From: Hypomyces perniciosus
Lineage: Eukaryota > Ascomycota > Sordariomycetes > Hypocreales > Hypocreaceae
Length of the DNA: 64,000 nucleotides
Direction: 5' to 3'
Assembly: GCA_008477525.1 (NCBI GenBank)
Contig: SPDT01000009.1
Coordinates: 620,001 to 684,000 of the forward strand
In this document: one piece after another, positions 22,938 to 33,741 of the stretch
Position numbering within the stretch: the first letter of the stretch is position 1
Layout: each line of letters opens with the position of its first letter
Notes under the pieces: generated by a model
What the model saw: only the letters and a program-made list of their open reading frames with translations
What the model was told of the DNA's origin: nothing
Databases searched by the model: none
Position numbers and translations under genes: made by a program

Positions 22938-24059
22938 ACATCCGTGGCACCAGGAGATTTGTCCTGAGACACATATCGATCTAGGCAACACGTTCTCGTA
23001 CAGATTCTGAAATAGAAATACTGTACTAGCGTGGAATTACAAACGCTACGTGTGTACTCCGTACCACCCTATTCGTCAAACCAGCACGTAGACACCAAGA
23101 CATGTGAAGCAATAGTACACACTAGCTCTACTTCGTAAATTCATAAAGCTATTGATAAATTTCACTCTTGCTCTTAAAAATATAGATAACTGATTGGAAA
23201 CTGATTATGTACTTAGGGGTACGCTGAGTTAGAAAAGGACCATTGAGTTAGAAAAACAATTCTGGTACTTTCATTTTTGCTGTAAGGCGTACAGAAATAT
23301 ATGTAGACATGTTTTTTTTGCATATCTCTGTTCTTGAATCTAACCACATAACACCTCTATCATCAATATACACGTCAATCGCGACACAAGCTTCATTTAA
23401 CCTCGCAACTTCAACGCGTTATGTACAACTTTATCAATTTTCTATCATTTTGTGAATAAATTTCATAATAGAATTTCCAGAGGCTCCTCTTACTGCTATC
23501 CAAAAATGGATTGACCCAGCTACCAATTTACCTTGATTTCCACGATTTCATGCCGAAACCCTCGAAATAAGAACCGTCGCTGCAATAGAGCTATATAAAG
23601 AAGGCTTCTTCCCTACATACAATTACAAAGGCTGCAAAAGACTCACAGGTCCCATATAAGCGGCTTGGGGTCAAATTCAAGGACATCATCCGCGCGCTCA
23701 AAATGGAGGGAACCGAACTCTCTTAGAGCCGGCAGATAAGGAAGAGATCCTATGTTGGGTTTTGAGATCATGGGCTTGCCACTGAGAAAGAGAGTCGGTG
23801 ACGATTCCAAGGTTGAGAATGAGCTGTCTTCATTCCATTTGAGTTGTGAACAGACATGCAGTGGTATGTGTGCACAGAAGTGGTGCGAGAGATGGTTTCA
23901 TATCAATTGGAGATTTCCGGGTGAGTGGAAAGAGCGTGAAGATGAGGCACGCAAGATGGTCAAAGGTGCTTTGGATGTACTTGGTTGTCCATACTGGGGT
24001 ACTTTGTTTCTGCCAGGTGTTGATGATGACTCCTCATGTACTTGCCGTGGGGGTGATAG
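22938..24059. other. AT-rich region with one uncertain reading frame
   Basis: Exact TACTCCGTA lies at 23055-23063. A plus frame at 23752-24096 (114 codons) looks moderately protein-like (CSGMCAQKWCERWFH, GEWKEREDEARKMVKG) but runs into the terminal inverted repeat at 24061. It has no known domain and may be an exon truncated by the insertion, or chance. Confidence 0.4.
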
Positions 24060-24510
24060 TAAGGGTCCCCAATCCCCAGTGCCCCAACGTGCATGAAGGG
24101 GGTTGAACCAGCCAATAAAGTGCAGCGACAGGATGGAGCAGGACTAGCCAATAGAGTGTGACGAGTGGACACGAGTACACTGGTGATTAGAGTCACGATT
24201 GCGCAGCTTTCAGTGGCGGTTGTGATTGGCGAGCTTGCGAGTGATCCACTTTGGACCGTACATTGAGGGAGGCCATCTATTAGACGGGGGGAGCCCGCAC
24301 ATTCTGAGAGAGTGGAACTTGGTTCTGTATTCATTTCCAGTGTGGCAGAACAGACAGACATTCAGAGTTCGGAGAGAACATTTCATTTCTATTTTCTATG
24401 TTTTATTTTTGAGCGACAGGGAAGCGGAAGTATTTGAACATACGTTGTTCATTTTATTTGTTTGTTTTTAGAAGAGATATTTCTTCAAGTTGTTTATTGT
24501 CGGGCAGACA

Positions 24511-25180
24511 ATGCCTTCCAGAGATTGGAAAGATGAGTGTGGACTTGATGCTCTTTATGTGGATTTGAAGAGCTATGTCCGTTTGGCAGCGTGTGGTCCT
24601 AAGGTGTTTACTGAGCTGGAGCGATTAGTTTCTAGGCATATGGCCTGGGATTGAAGACAGTGAACTTGGTGTACTGGGCGCAAGGCTATGGTATATTATC
24701 TCTGAGTTGGAGAAGACTATATCTGTATCATTTTCTCGAAGGGCTGGGCCGGAGAGGAGGATGGACGATGAAGACTATGAGGGCTATGTGTCCTATCCGT
24801 GTTTTTCGGTGATTGCGTTGAGCCGTCTTTTTTACAGAATGGTCACCAACGGAGAGTGGCGTCGTGAAGATGTTGTATTACGTGATTCGATGGAGAAGGT
24901 GTTATCGATCTGGTTGAGACCGTGGAAGAAAGGCTATTCATTAGCCGAAGAGGGACTGGGAGCTGGATTGTTTGCTGATAAGTGGTGTCGGCTACAGTAT
25001 GAGGCATTTGAAGTTGTTATGTGTCTGCACACGCTTGGAGTGGTAGCTTGTATAGCAGGACATGGTAAGTTGCATCGGCGATTCGAGAAGTTGTTGTTTG
25101 ACCTTGACCCACGTATTCAGAGTGTATTTGATTATTGTGAAGACAGGCGATGTTATTCCCACAGTGGAACATTTAGGTAG
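24511..25180 (+). pseudogene. Unknown ~220-aa protein, one frameshift
   Basis: An ATG at 24511 opens MPSRDWKDECGLDALYVDLK and continues to ELERLVSRHMAW near 24651. In the next frame the text continues at once as GIEDSELGVLGARLWYII, then SELEKTISVSF and on to the stop at 25180. The second part contains YPCFSVIALSRLFYRMV and YEAFEVVMCLHTLGVVACIAG, which look like amphipathic helices. No GT-AG intron of normal size can join the two parts, so I read one frameshift. Alternatively the first ~47 codons are not coding. No family is recognised. It lies in the left half of the TIR element and points at the central palindrome. Confidence 0.45.
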
Positions 25181-25531
25181 AAGATTTGTATGTTATTAAG
25201 TAAGCTACCATGTATGTGCATTTAATTTGATGAGAGTGACTGTAGTAGACTAGTAGATAACCCCCGGAGGGCCATTCATGAGGTACATAGGGTGCGACCG
25301 AAGGGAGTGCAGACTGGCCGTAGGACAGGATGTGAATAGTGCAGCCGTAGTATTGTTGATTGAAGATGTTATTGTTATTTTATTATTTAGTTTTGTATTA
25401 TTACTTGAGAGAGTGTACATGAGATGTTGATTAGAGATAATATGAATGAGATTATTTATTTATTTATTTTGACTTGAGTAATATTTATTTGTTGAGAGTG
25501 ACTATGTGTAATTTCATTTTAATAGCATGGA

Positions 25532-25917
25532 GTGTGTTGGTGAGAACCTCATGTGCAGAGAGTAATAAACCTCCAAGATCTCGGGCACTGGGGACCCTTG
25601 CGACGAGAGGAGCAAGCAGTGTGAGCGTGGCGAGCACTGAGGAAGAGCGCAGCGATGACAAGCACGAGTGGGCGAGTGTGAGAGGTTCGGAGAATCTAAA
25701 TCCCCATCTCGCCATTGGCTCGTGGTTGTTCCGTCTCGCCCACTCGACTGAGATTCTCCGAACCTCTCACACTCGCCAGACTCGTGTTTGTCATCGCTGC
25801 GCTCTTCCTCAGTGCTCGCCACGCTCACACTCATTGCTCCCTCCAGTCGCAAGGGTCCCCAGTGCCCGAGATCTTGTAATGGATTTTTGTCTGTACATGA
25901 GGTTCTCACCATCACAC
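25532..25917. repeat. Large imperfect palindrome with ~165-bp arms
   Basis: The left arm 25532-25697 and right arm 25751-25917 are reverse complements with small gaps (CTCATG...CATGAG outer, GGTTCGGAGAATCT inner), separated by a 53-bp spacer. Weaker inverted similarity extends outward to about 25250 and 26155; GATAACCCCCGGAGGGCC appears in opposite orientations at about 25256 and 26147. RNA or single-stranded DNA from this region could form a very long hairpin. Open frames across it (25474-25950 plus, 25514-25927 minus) are products of the symmetry and are not called. Confidence 0.85.
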
Positions 25918-26331
25918 TTTCTCTCAATAAAATATTTCTACTCCAAGTAGTTCACATCAACATCACAACAATACTCTCTAACAATAATAATTACTCAATC
26001 ACTCTCTCGACATCGTACACACTCAAGTAATCAAAACAATAATATTAAATAACACTATCTAGTAACACTTCACATCGCGTCCTACGGCCGCTCTGCACCC
26101 CAAGGGGATCTCTTCTATAGTCCAGACTGGCCCTCCGGGGGTTATCTATTCATCTATCATCTTGGAATAAATTACAAAGTGAAGCTATCAACACTCCCAA
26201 TTAGGAAATAACTCCACAAACTCCACAAACTCCATCTCGTAAATACACAATCAAATCAAATAATCTGTGTCCGAACACCAAACGCTATCTTTAACTGTCG
26301 CTTCCTTGCTGCTTCTGCTCTTGGTACATTC

Positions 26332-26859
26332 TCACCCAACTGACGCAACAAGTCTCCTGTCTCCCGGACTAATTGTATCTGTACTTAGCAACGCTCTCGG
26401 CATTAATGGAAACAATGACTTACCACCTAATCCTTCCAGTTCTGCTAGTGTCAAGGGACAGTTCTGAATCACATCACCAGTCTCTGGATGATACAAAGGC
26501 TCAAGAGGCATCTCTCCCATAATGACAATACTGTTTGCCAATCGAGCCCGGAAATTGCGATCACTTCAATCCAACAAAATACTGACATCAGCAGTCAACA
26601 CATCCAAAAAACAGACAGTCACTCACGCTGTACCATGTTTGCGATCTAACGCATCCACCTTCCGAGTCAATAAAGCAAGCTGCTCTATAACTGCATCCAG
26701 TCTCTGTAGTATGGCCACACCACCATTTACTGCCGGAATATTTGCGCACCGCTCAAGTTGACTTGCTGCCTCCCGTATATGATCTGCCGCCAAACGAAAG
26801 TCGGGTTGATGAAAAGGCGCATCCTGTTCCATGATCGTATGATGCAATCGGTACCTCAA
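26332..26859 (-). CDS. Small conserved fungal protein, two exons, inside TIR element
   Basis: Exon 1 is 26859-26627 and exon 2 is 26563-26332, giving 154 aa. The 63-nt intron (26564-26626) has donor GTGAGT and acceptor TGAAG. Exon 1 encodes an amphipathic, coiled-coil-like helix (HIREAASQLERCANIPA, GGVAILQRLDAVIEQLALL). Exon 2 encodes RLANSIVI, PLYHPETGDVIQNCPLTLAE and LEGLGGKSLFPLMPRAL. I recognise this architecture (helix with internal 'NxPA..GG', then a 'PLY...TG..I.NFP.T' segment) as a small protein repeated across many Pezizomycotina genomes without known function. It sits in the right half of the palindromic TIR element and points inward. Its presence in a TIR element may explain why the family is multicopy. 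Confidence 0.65.
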
Positions 26860-27439
26860 GGTGTCACTGTCGTATGTCGCTATCCGACTGTAGAAAGAAA
26901 AGCGCGTCTCTCGATTAGATGTAGGAGGGAAGTTGCAACCCCACTAGCAACAAACAAGAAATCCACTTATCACCTAAGCGACCACGCGCAGTCACATGAC
27001 AACACAATCCTTGACTCAGCATCCGTCAGCCACTGTCTAAATCACATGGTACTCCGTCTCAATATCACTTGACCACATGGAATCAATCTGCATCCGCTCT
27101 CCCAAGAGACAGACAAACACCTGTGTAATGAAATAAAATAGAATACAAGTCTAAGTTGACTCCAACCCTCGCCTGCCTCGTAGAAGTAAACCGTCCTCCT
27201 CATTGTACGGCCATTTGTGGATCAGCTCCGTCCCCTCCGCTGTCCCATTCGTGAGCCATGGAAGCTAGCGCAACCCGTCTCCACTCTCACTGACATGATA
27301 CGCGCTGCTCTCGTCAGTCTAACCCACATCCTCCGCTCTGCTTCGCACGTGTACCATCTCGTGACTACATCACTCTAATTCGCTGTTCCCATCCTTTACC
27401 GTACCCGCAATTTGGGGCACTGGGGATCGGGGACCCTTA

Positions 27440-27600
27440 TAACCAAACATAAGGAAATCGGGTCCCAGAAGTGACTTTCAGATCCAAACGGGAAGCGGAT
27501 CCTTTTAATGGATAGCTGTGAAAACCACTATACGGAGAAATCATACGTTTCTGCCGTCAACACAATATAAAGCTTCCCCCCCCCCATCCCACACATTATC
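27440..27600. other. Spacer with C-homopolymer
   Basis: Short unique stretch between the TIR element and the transposase remnant, with a run of about ten C near 27577. Confidence 0.4.
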
Positions 27601-27605
27601 TTCAA

Positions 27606-28880
27606 CCTCTTAATGTGGGAGTATTTGGCCCATATAAACACTGGCATGAGCAAGTCTTATATCGCGAGATTGCTGACGGGGCCACTGACTTCGGCAAGAC
27701 TGACTTCCTTGACCATCTCCAAGAAATCCATATAAAGACCTTCAAAAAGCATACAATTCTAGCAGCTTGGGAGAAATGTAGGCTTTTCCCGCATAATCCA
27801 GAGATTGTCCTTGATCAACTGCAAGATGCATTATCGTCATTAACTCAAGAGGTCAGCAGTCATAGGCTTCCGGGCTTTATTGATGCTGATGGCACCTCAT
27901 CAGAGGAAGTTTCCTCACCAAGAGCCTCAGTAGAAGTACTTGAGTGTTCTTCCTCGCCCCCCTCGCCAAGGGCAGAAAGCCCTACTTTTATTACGCCTTA
28001 TCAGTCGTCAGTACCCTTAACACCACACAGGCCCCATCAAATGCCACCGAATTTCGACTGGAATATGTACCATTTCCACGCCAAAATTACATATCCGCAC
28101 GATTAGACAGTATCACAGCTATGTTCAGCTTCGAATCGAGAACTCAATCCTATCTCAATCACTATTGACGCCCTCAGTAGCCCGAGTCTATGATAAAAGT
28201 CTGCAAAGCAAGTTATACACTCGCACTCAACGGTATTACAGCTACCCAAGAGTTGAAGCTGTGAAAAGAGAAGAATCTTCGACGTTCAACTCTCAAAGAA
28301 GGGGCACGGTTTGTGGGGAAATCCGGTCCTTTAACTGTTGACGATGCAAGAATCCGAGTCGCTCGAGATGAATATAATGGTATAATATAACCGGCGAGCA
28401 GCTCAAGAAGAAGAAGCTATCAATCACAGATCAACAGTATGAGGGCTCATTGGCAGGTGCATAAATGATAGAATTCGACACTCTTGCTGATCCCAAGTTA
28501 GGTGGGAAAAGCGGCTGCTTAAATATATGAAAACTTGCTAACTAATTGATCATGACCATCCGGATCTAGGAAATCTAGGAAATCTAGCTGTCATGATATC
28601 GTCATTGACTTACGGATCCGGCTGTTATTGCAAGCTAGTTGGGAATCAGGGAATGTGCGTTGGAATGAGGGAATGTGTCATGTTGTGGAATGTGCCGTGA
28701 TGTGGAACTATCCGTTACTGAGGTTGACAGAAGCACGGCGAATTTTGCAGAAACAGGCCCACGATGAAGTAACTTTTATTCGCCGTTGGCTATGGGAAGT
28801 CAGGGTACAGGTCAGACTTAGTCTGAGGCTATTAAAACTTCACGAGATTCACACCAACCCAAAAACTGCTTAGAAGCCGT
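27606..28880 (+). pseudogene. Pogo/Fot1-type transposase C-terminal fragment, split by a solo LTR
   Basis: The frame 27615-28106 reads FGPYKHWHEQVLYREI, then DHLQEIHIKTFKKHTILAAW and EKCRLFPHNPEIVLDQL. This is the tail end of the DDE_1 (CENP-B/pogo) transposase family, where the helix after the last catalytic acid is followed by x-A-F-x-x-x-G-I-x-P-x-N. Further pieces follow in shifted frames (LLTPSVARVYDKSLQ, QRRGTVCGEI) up to 28417. A family A LTR with GAAGC duplications is inserted at 28418. Across it the text resumes as ARRILQKQAHDE (28730 onward), so the LTR landed within the transposase gene. The N-terminal HTH and catalytic DDE parts are missing, and TIRs were not found. Confidence 0.75.
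28418..28729 (+). repeat. Solo LTR, family A, TSD GAAGC
   Basis: 312-bp copy from TATCAATCACAGATCAA to GAGGTTGACA, flanked by GAAGC at 28413-28417 and 28730-28734. It shares an extended 3' half (AATTGATCATGACCATCCGG, TCATTGACTTACGGATCCGG) with the copy at 57995-58281, defining a long subfamily. Confidence 0.9.
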
Positions 28881-29472
28881 TCCTCAACTGGCCTCATCAG
28901 GAACGTTGGACCAAGGCTGACCGGCGAGCTCATCTCGACTCCCATAAGTGGCTTTGTGAGAAATATTGTTGCCTCCATCCGAGCTTCATGCTCGCGGTTT
29001 GCTATATACAGAGTGGAAGCCTCCAGTGCCTTGGCCTGATAACTTTGATGGTGAGGTTATCGCAGAGGCCCTCAACTTTATTGTCTTGGAAGCAGGGAAT
29101 CGGACAGCAAGTCGAAGAGTACTATCAATTGAAGTGGATGGCCTAGAGATTATCGCAGAAGAGTCTGGGCCTCACGGAAGATGAATTTGGCGTTAAATTA
29201 AAGGAAACACAAGATGCTGTTGGAATCATTAATATTAATTATTACGATAACTAAATATTATGTTTTATGCGGCAGTTTGGATCTACCAGTTATGAAAATT
29301 GTGAGGTTATAATTCAAATGAATCTACTTTGATTGCACCAAGAATTAGCGCGCTCTTGAAGTACCTCGTTTTTCTAACTCAATGGTCCTTTTCTAACTCA
29401 GCGTCCCCCCCGTGCCCACTTCGTAAGCACGGGGAATGGCCAATTTGGCGGCGCTGCGCTGTAGGCATGGGC
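28881..29472. other. No supportable gene
   Basis: A 72-codon plus frame (28966-29184, EWKPPVPWPDNFDGEVIAEA) is protein-like but has no recognised family and may be an old gene fragment. The rest is the 3' flank of the DUF3723 gene. Confidence 0.4.
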
Positions 29473-32097
29473 TTAACTGTTCCCCGGTGGCTTAGTCAGC
29501 TTGCCAGGTGTCTGAACAACGTTTGGATCGCTGAGGTGGTTCTCGTCATGTTTATTCAAGCTTGTTTTTATTTGCACTTTCTTCATACTTGGTTGTTCTT
29601 GATGAGGTGGTCTCGTCTGGGGTGGTCTCTTCTGAGGTGGTTCTTCCTGAGGTGGTTCAATCTGAGGCTCCTGTGGAGACCGGGGAGTGTCCGCCCATTT
29701 TCGTTTGGCCGGGATGACTTTGTTGCTCATTACCAGGATCGTGTCAGACTTGTTGGTCATTGCCGTATCGAAGCAGAGGGCAGGCTTAACCTCCCTCATA
29801 TCTCCCCCCGAACTCTTACAGAGCAACTTCTTCCCATCTCTCACGTAACCATTTGCTAATTTAGACACCTCGTCTTTAGTATGGGCCTCAGATAGAACCT
29901 CTTTGTCGCCTGCGGATATGAAGTATATTGTTTGGTTATTCTTCCTCTTTTGCGTCTGGACTCTATCCTGAAGCTCCATCATGTTGGCTTCCAGCCGGGC
30001 ATTTCGGTTTCGGAGTTCTTCAAGCTCCTTCATCTTAGCCTCCAACTCTGGCTTGAGATTCTGAAATTGTTTAAGCTCCTGCACACTGGCTTCCAGCTGG
30101 GCATTTCGGTCCCGGAAGATTTGCAAGTTGTTGAGTAGCTCTTGGTTTTGTCTTTGAAGACTTTCAACTCTTCTCATTGCTTCCTTCTCCCGACTATCAA
30201 GCCAACTTTGTGGGTTCTGCTCCGAGGATTCAAGCCCGCGATCCTCGGGCTGCTTGTTTCCTTCGCGGAGTGGGGTCCTGACCAAGTTATCGACCGCAGT
30301 GAAGTCAGTTTTAAGATTATCTCCAAAAAACCTAAAGTACTGTGACCGTGCCACGAATTGATAGTTCAAGAGATATTCTTTATTACCCACGTGATGGTGC
30401 AGTTTATCCAGGAAAAGGGTCTTCTTGTTTCGCGTAAAGTCATTGTCATTGAGTTTCCCACAAGTTGTGGGTCCTCCGTCCTTCTTGGAGTCAACCGTGC
30501 ATTCGGGGCTATCTATAGACATATCGTCCATGATCGGCCTTGCCGTAGCTATCTCCCCCATGATTACCATGATAGAGCGCTCTTTGTCTGGATATTCGTA
30601 TTCATATGGCTTCCGAGCATTCTCAAGCATTCTACATGCGATCCTCTTGTCAGGATCTTCTTGTAGCAACATTTTGATATTATCCGTGTCGAATCCCAAA
30701 TTGTGAGCGAGCAGTGCAAATTCGTAAAGTACGCCCGGATCTGCAAAATCTCCCTTTGGCCCCCCCTTCTTCGGCTTTAAGCTGGCTGGCATTGAGTCGT
30801 AATGGCGAAAGGCGTACAACCACAGTTGCCTGTAGGCAAGATCGAAAGGATCGTCATCCTTGGCGTCAACGGCAACAAGATCCGAATCATTGATCTGTAC
30901 CAAGGACCGTCCATGCTTAGGCTGAAACACCCGACTCAGTGCTTCATGCACTGTCTTCCTCTTGGGGATGTCAATCAGCCTAGTTATGCATTTTTTCGCC
31001 TGTTCCATCCACGTAAGTTCATGAAAGAAAGACTCCAGGGAGGGAACTAGGACGTTTTTGGACGCGTTACAAAGATTATCGAATAATCTCTTCCGTTCAT
31101 CATCTTGAAAGTTCCCAAAGATTTCCCCACTGATCATTCGAGCGCGGAGATCCTTCTGCTGGCTCGAGATGTGTCCAGGTGCGGTTCCTTGCAATTTTTT
31201 GACACTTGATCTGTCGAGCCTTTTCATCGCACACTCATTGCCATCGAACACCTTGTACCAAAACTCTTTAAGACGGCCAAGAGCTGAGAGGAGTTCCTGA
31301 TGGTCAGTCATTTCCAGTCTGTGTTAGGACACACTTACTTCATCGCATCCCAAGGACAACATTCTCCCAACAGAGCCCAACATTAGGCCCGAATATAAGG
31401 CCCTGAGGTGATGCAACTGATCCAAGGCAATGAGATAATCTGAACGACCAAGGAGTCGATTTAGATATTGTCCAGACTCATTATTTTTCCGGGAACTCAT
31501 ACTTGGGAGACCTATTAAGCGCAATTTCCACAGCTCAGCTCGTTGTAGGTTTCGCTTTTCTGACCCGAAAGCCCCTTGATATAGTCGTATATTGTAATAG
31601 AAATCGCCGTCTTCTGGTCTTTTCTCGCTGGTATAGTCTTCAATGCAGTCCAGTCTCGCCTCATAGTCCATTTCTTTGTGGGCTTAGCCAAGTCTGTATT
31701 CAGTCACGGTCTACATACCTGAATCATATATGTCAACCACCCATCGTTTTGCTGCGTAAAGAAGATCCTCAGCAGCTCTGACTCTGTGTTGCCCTCGGAG
31801 ACATTCAAGCTTAGTGCCTGGAGGAGGTAGGAACCAGGGAATTGTCCCGTCTTCCCCTTGTCCTTCTATTCGCCCGCGTTCATAATCTTGTCTTTTAATA
31901 ATTGCAGGTATGTGATTTTCGACTTTTTCGGGAAAACAACCTCCGCAGTCGAATATCTTTTTCAACCGCTCAACATTTGTATTGTCTAAGTCCTGTGAGT
32001 ATGGGAACTCAAGCACCTCGAGAGGAACGCTGGCCGCGGTGATGAAGTGTTTGACCCTTTGCGCCATCAATTTTTCTTTTCTAGTGTTACTGAACAT
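29473..32097 (-). CDS. DUF3723-type ParB-like protein, three exons
   Basis: Exons are 32097-31719, 31673-31339 and 31296-29473 (845 aa); all junctions keep frame. Intron 1 is 45 nt (GTATGT...AAAG). Intron 2 is only 42 nt (GTAAGT...CTGACCATCAG). The N-terminus holds LEVLEFPYSQDLD (~27-39) and TKLECLRGQHRVRAAEDLL (~95-113); R-G-Q-H-R-x-x-A-A resembles the G-H-R-R-x-x-A motif of ParB/Srx nucleotide-binding folds. Exon 2 continues with DSEMDYEARLDCIEDYTSEK. The C-terminal third is a coiled coil (RNAQLEASVQELKQF, EELRNRNARLEANMMELQD) ending in a Pro/Gln/basic tail, likely nuclear. This is the DUF3723 pattern, a multicopy family of unknown function in Pezizomycotina and a known frequent passenger of Starship transposons. 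It is divergent from the pseudokinase gene. The frame is intact, so the gene may be active. Confidence 0.8.
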
Positions 32098-32308
32098 TTT
32101 TGCTTCTGTGGTATATCATGCACGATTTGTCAAGATTATTGGACATTCATGCATTAAATACATGAATAGATGCTAAGAGCATCATGGACAATGATTTTGA
32201 CTAAGCGCCATTTTCGGCTTTTAGTGGAGAATATATAACTACAAGAGAGCCCAATTGAGACAAGTCGGTATCGATTTGCTTTACCTGTTCAAGGCTAATT
32301 TGAAAACC
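32098..32308. promoter_or_regulatory. Shared divergent promoter of the DUF3723 and pseudokinase genes
   Basis: 211 bp separate the two start codons. The stretch holds a TATATAAC-like box at 32232 for the plus gene and an AT-rich segment (TTAAATACATGAATAG) near 32155. The compact head-to-head layout suggests co-expression, which is inference from spacing only. Confidence 0.5.
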
Positions 32309-33519
32309 ATGGCCTCCCAATCTGACCAACAGGGGATACGTGAGAAGCGCTCGACTCGACTCAGTTTTAATCATATTCCATACCGCAAGGTCGGTGGTAT
32401 TGAACCTTACGACTTCAAGCATGGGTCCCGAAAAAACCACCAAGCGAAATTTCGACCTCGTCTATCAAAAGATACACCACCAAACATCCCAGAGGAACCA
32501 GGTCCAAAAATTGAGCTCCACAGCTCTACAAGGGGTGCTCCATCAAACATACAGGAAGGCACATTAACAACCACAAAACACATAAACACGACAGATGAGT
32601 CTATTGAAAGATTCTCAGGTCTGCCTTGGGCCAATCTTTACAGCCTTCAGCTGGGAGAAGGAGAAAGCAATTGCTATGTGGTGGCGGAAAGGAAAGACAT
32701 GGAGCCAAACAAGCAAAATCATTTTCTTATACAGAGGCTATCCACGCCCAAAACAAATGATCAGCTGCATAAGATCAAACGGATCAATCATGATAACTTT
32801 ATACATGCGGCTGAAATATTCACCAGCGGACAAGGGTGCTTCGTGGCTTGGGAGTTCATGCCAATGTCATTATTGCAGGTTGCTAGGAACCCCTTTCTCA
32901 ATGACCTCACGTTCGCATCGATATTGGGACAGGTAAGGATAAGACTGGTTGTCTCACTATACACCTAAATCTTACGAGATCAAGGTTCTTAGAGGCGTCT
33001 GCTATTTACACGGAGAAGGGTGGGAACATGGTCGCTTAAGCTGCTCCAATGTTCTGATCAATCATGAAGGTCAAGTAAAGATTTGTATGTGGATTTTAAT
33101 TCGGGTTTTGCGAGGCCCTGCTAACTAAGGCCGCCAGGTGGACAAGAGGACTGCCAAGCCTTTACTGGTAGTGGCGCTGATATACAAGGTTTGATTCACT
33201 TGACAATGGAATTGGCGAATGGTTATTATGAAGACGGCTCTATTCCGGGAGTCGGCAACGTTGATGTCCTGGATAAACTTCCCCTTACGATAGAGTTTCT
33301 AAGTTCATTGACAACTGCTAAGGGACGGCAAATTGAAATGAATGAGCTCCAAAAGGTCAGTTTTTCATGCGCCATCAGAAAGAAGCATCAACTGACCGAC
33401 TGTAGCATGAACTTTTTAACCTGGATTGGAGCCCTATAGTTTTGAGAGGAATGCTATCTCACGTGAATTGTTTTACTAGTTGGATTGCACAGTATCCTCC
33501 GAACATAGTGGAGGAGTAG
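32309..33519 (+). CDS. Kinase-fold pseudokinase paired with DUF3723
   Basis: Exons are 32309-32932, 32985-33084, 33138-33355 and 33406-33519 (351 aa). Introns of 52, 53 and 50 nt have GTAAGG, GTATGT and GTCAGT donors and in-frame joins. Residues 1-90 are basic and disordered (KRSTRLSF, RKNHQAKFRPR). The kinase-like part reads FLIQRLSTP (Gln in place of the VAIK Lys), INHDNFIHAAEIF, CFVAWEFMPMSLL (hinge), then VLRGVCYLHGEGWEHG with RLSCSNVLI, where H-R-D is replaced by E-H-G-R while the Asn is kept. It continues VKICGQEDCQ where D-F-G would be, then LIHLTMELANGYYEDG (helix F region). The Lys and both Asp are absent, so it should not phosphorylate; it may bind a partner. I know this pseudokinase type as a frequent divergent neighbour of DUF3723 genes in Eurotiomycetes (from memory, not checked). 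The last exon ends WIAQYPPNIVEE. Confidence 0.75.
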
Positions 33520-33741
33520 GCGGAGAAAACTATTATACCTATCAATTAACGCATGCTGTGATGTTTGAAGAAGGTTGAAATACGGCAATGTGCAAGGTGG
33601 ATATAGGCCAAGGGTCTTATGTTACATGGATGAAGAACGCGTCGCGTTTCTGAGGCATTATGAATTGGCTGGCCGCAAAACTATCAGTGATACAGACACA
33701 AGCTTCTTCATACAACATCCGTGGCCCGCAAGTCTCAGTCA
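33520..33741. other. Short region with an uncertain frame
   Basis: A plus frame from 33575 reads YGNVQGGYRPRVLCYMDEER and VAFLRHYELAGRK before the LTRs begin. It is protein-like but has no Met start and no recognised family; probably a fragment cut by the LTR insertion. Confidence 0.35.

Larger units (their letters stand above)
24060..27439. mobile_element. 3.4 kb TIR element with central palindrome and two convergent frames
   Basis: Near-identical 27-bp terminal inverted repeats (24061-24087 and 27412-27438; one mismatch by eye) contain GGGTCCCC and CCCCAGTGCCCC. TA at 24060-24061 and at 27438-27439 fits a TA target duplication of the mariner/pogo kind. Shorter versions of the terminus (AAGGGTCCCCAGTGCCC, without a 7-bp insert) occur inside at 25583-25599 and 25851-25867, in inverted orientation. 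The structure could therefore be two ~1.5 kb elements, 24060-25599 and 25851-27439, joined tail to tail around a palindrome. Each half carries one protein-like frame pointing inward. I do not recognise a transposase in either half, so it is probably non-autonomous or of an unknown class. Confidence 0.65.

Noticed and set aside
22485..22984. Two long overlapping frames with HNPYQYTIP repeats
   Set aside because: They follow the minisatellite; both frames are open only because the repeat unit lacks stops.
25474..25950. Long frames on both strands (158 and 137 codons)
   Set aside because: They cover the central palindrome; the two frames mirror one another and encode no domain.
29329..29859. 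176-codon plus frame
   Set aside because: Antisense of the Pro/Gln-rich tail of the DUF3723 protein, giving Trp/Leu-rich noise.
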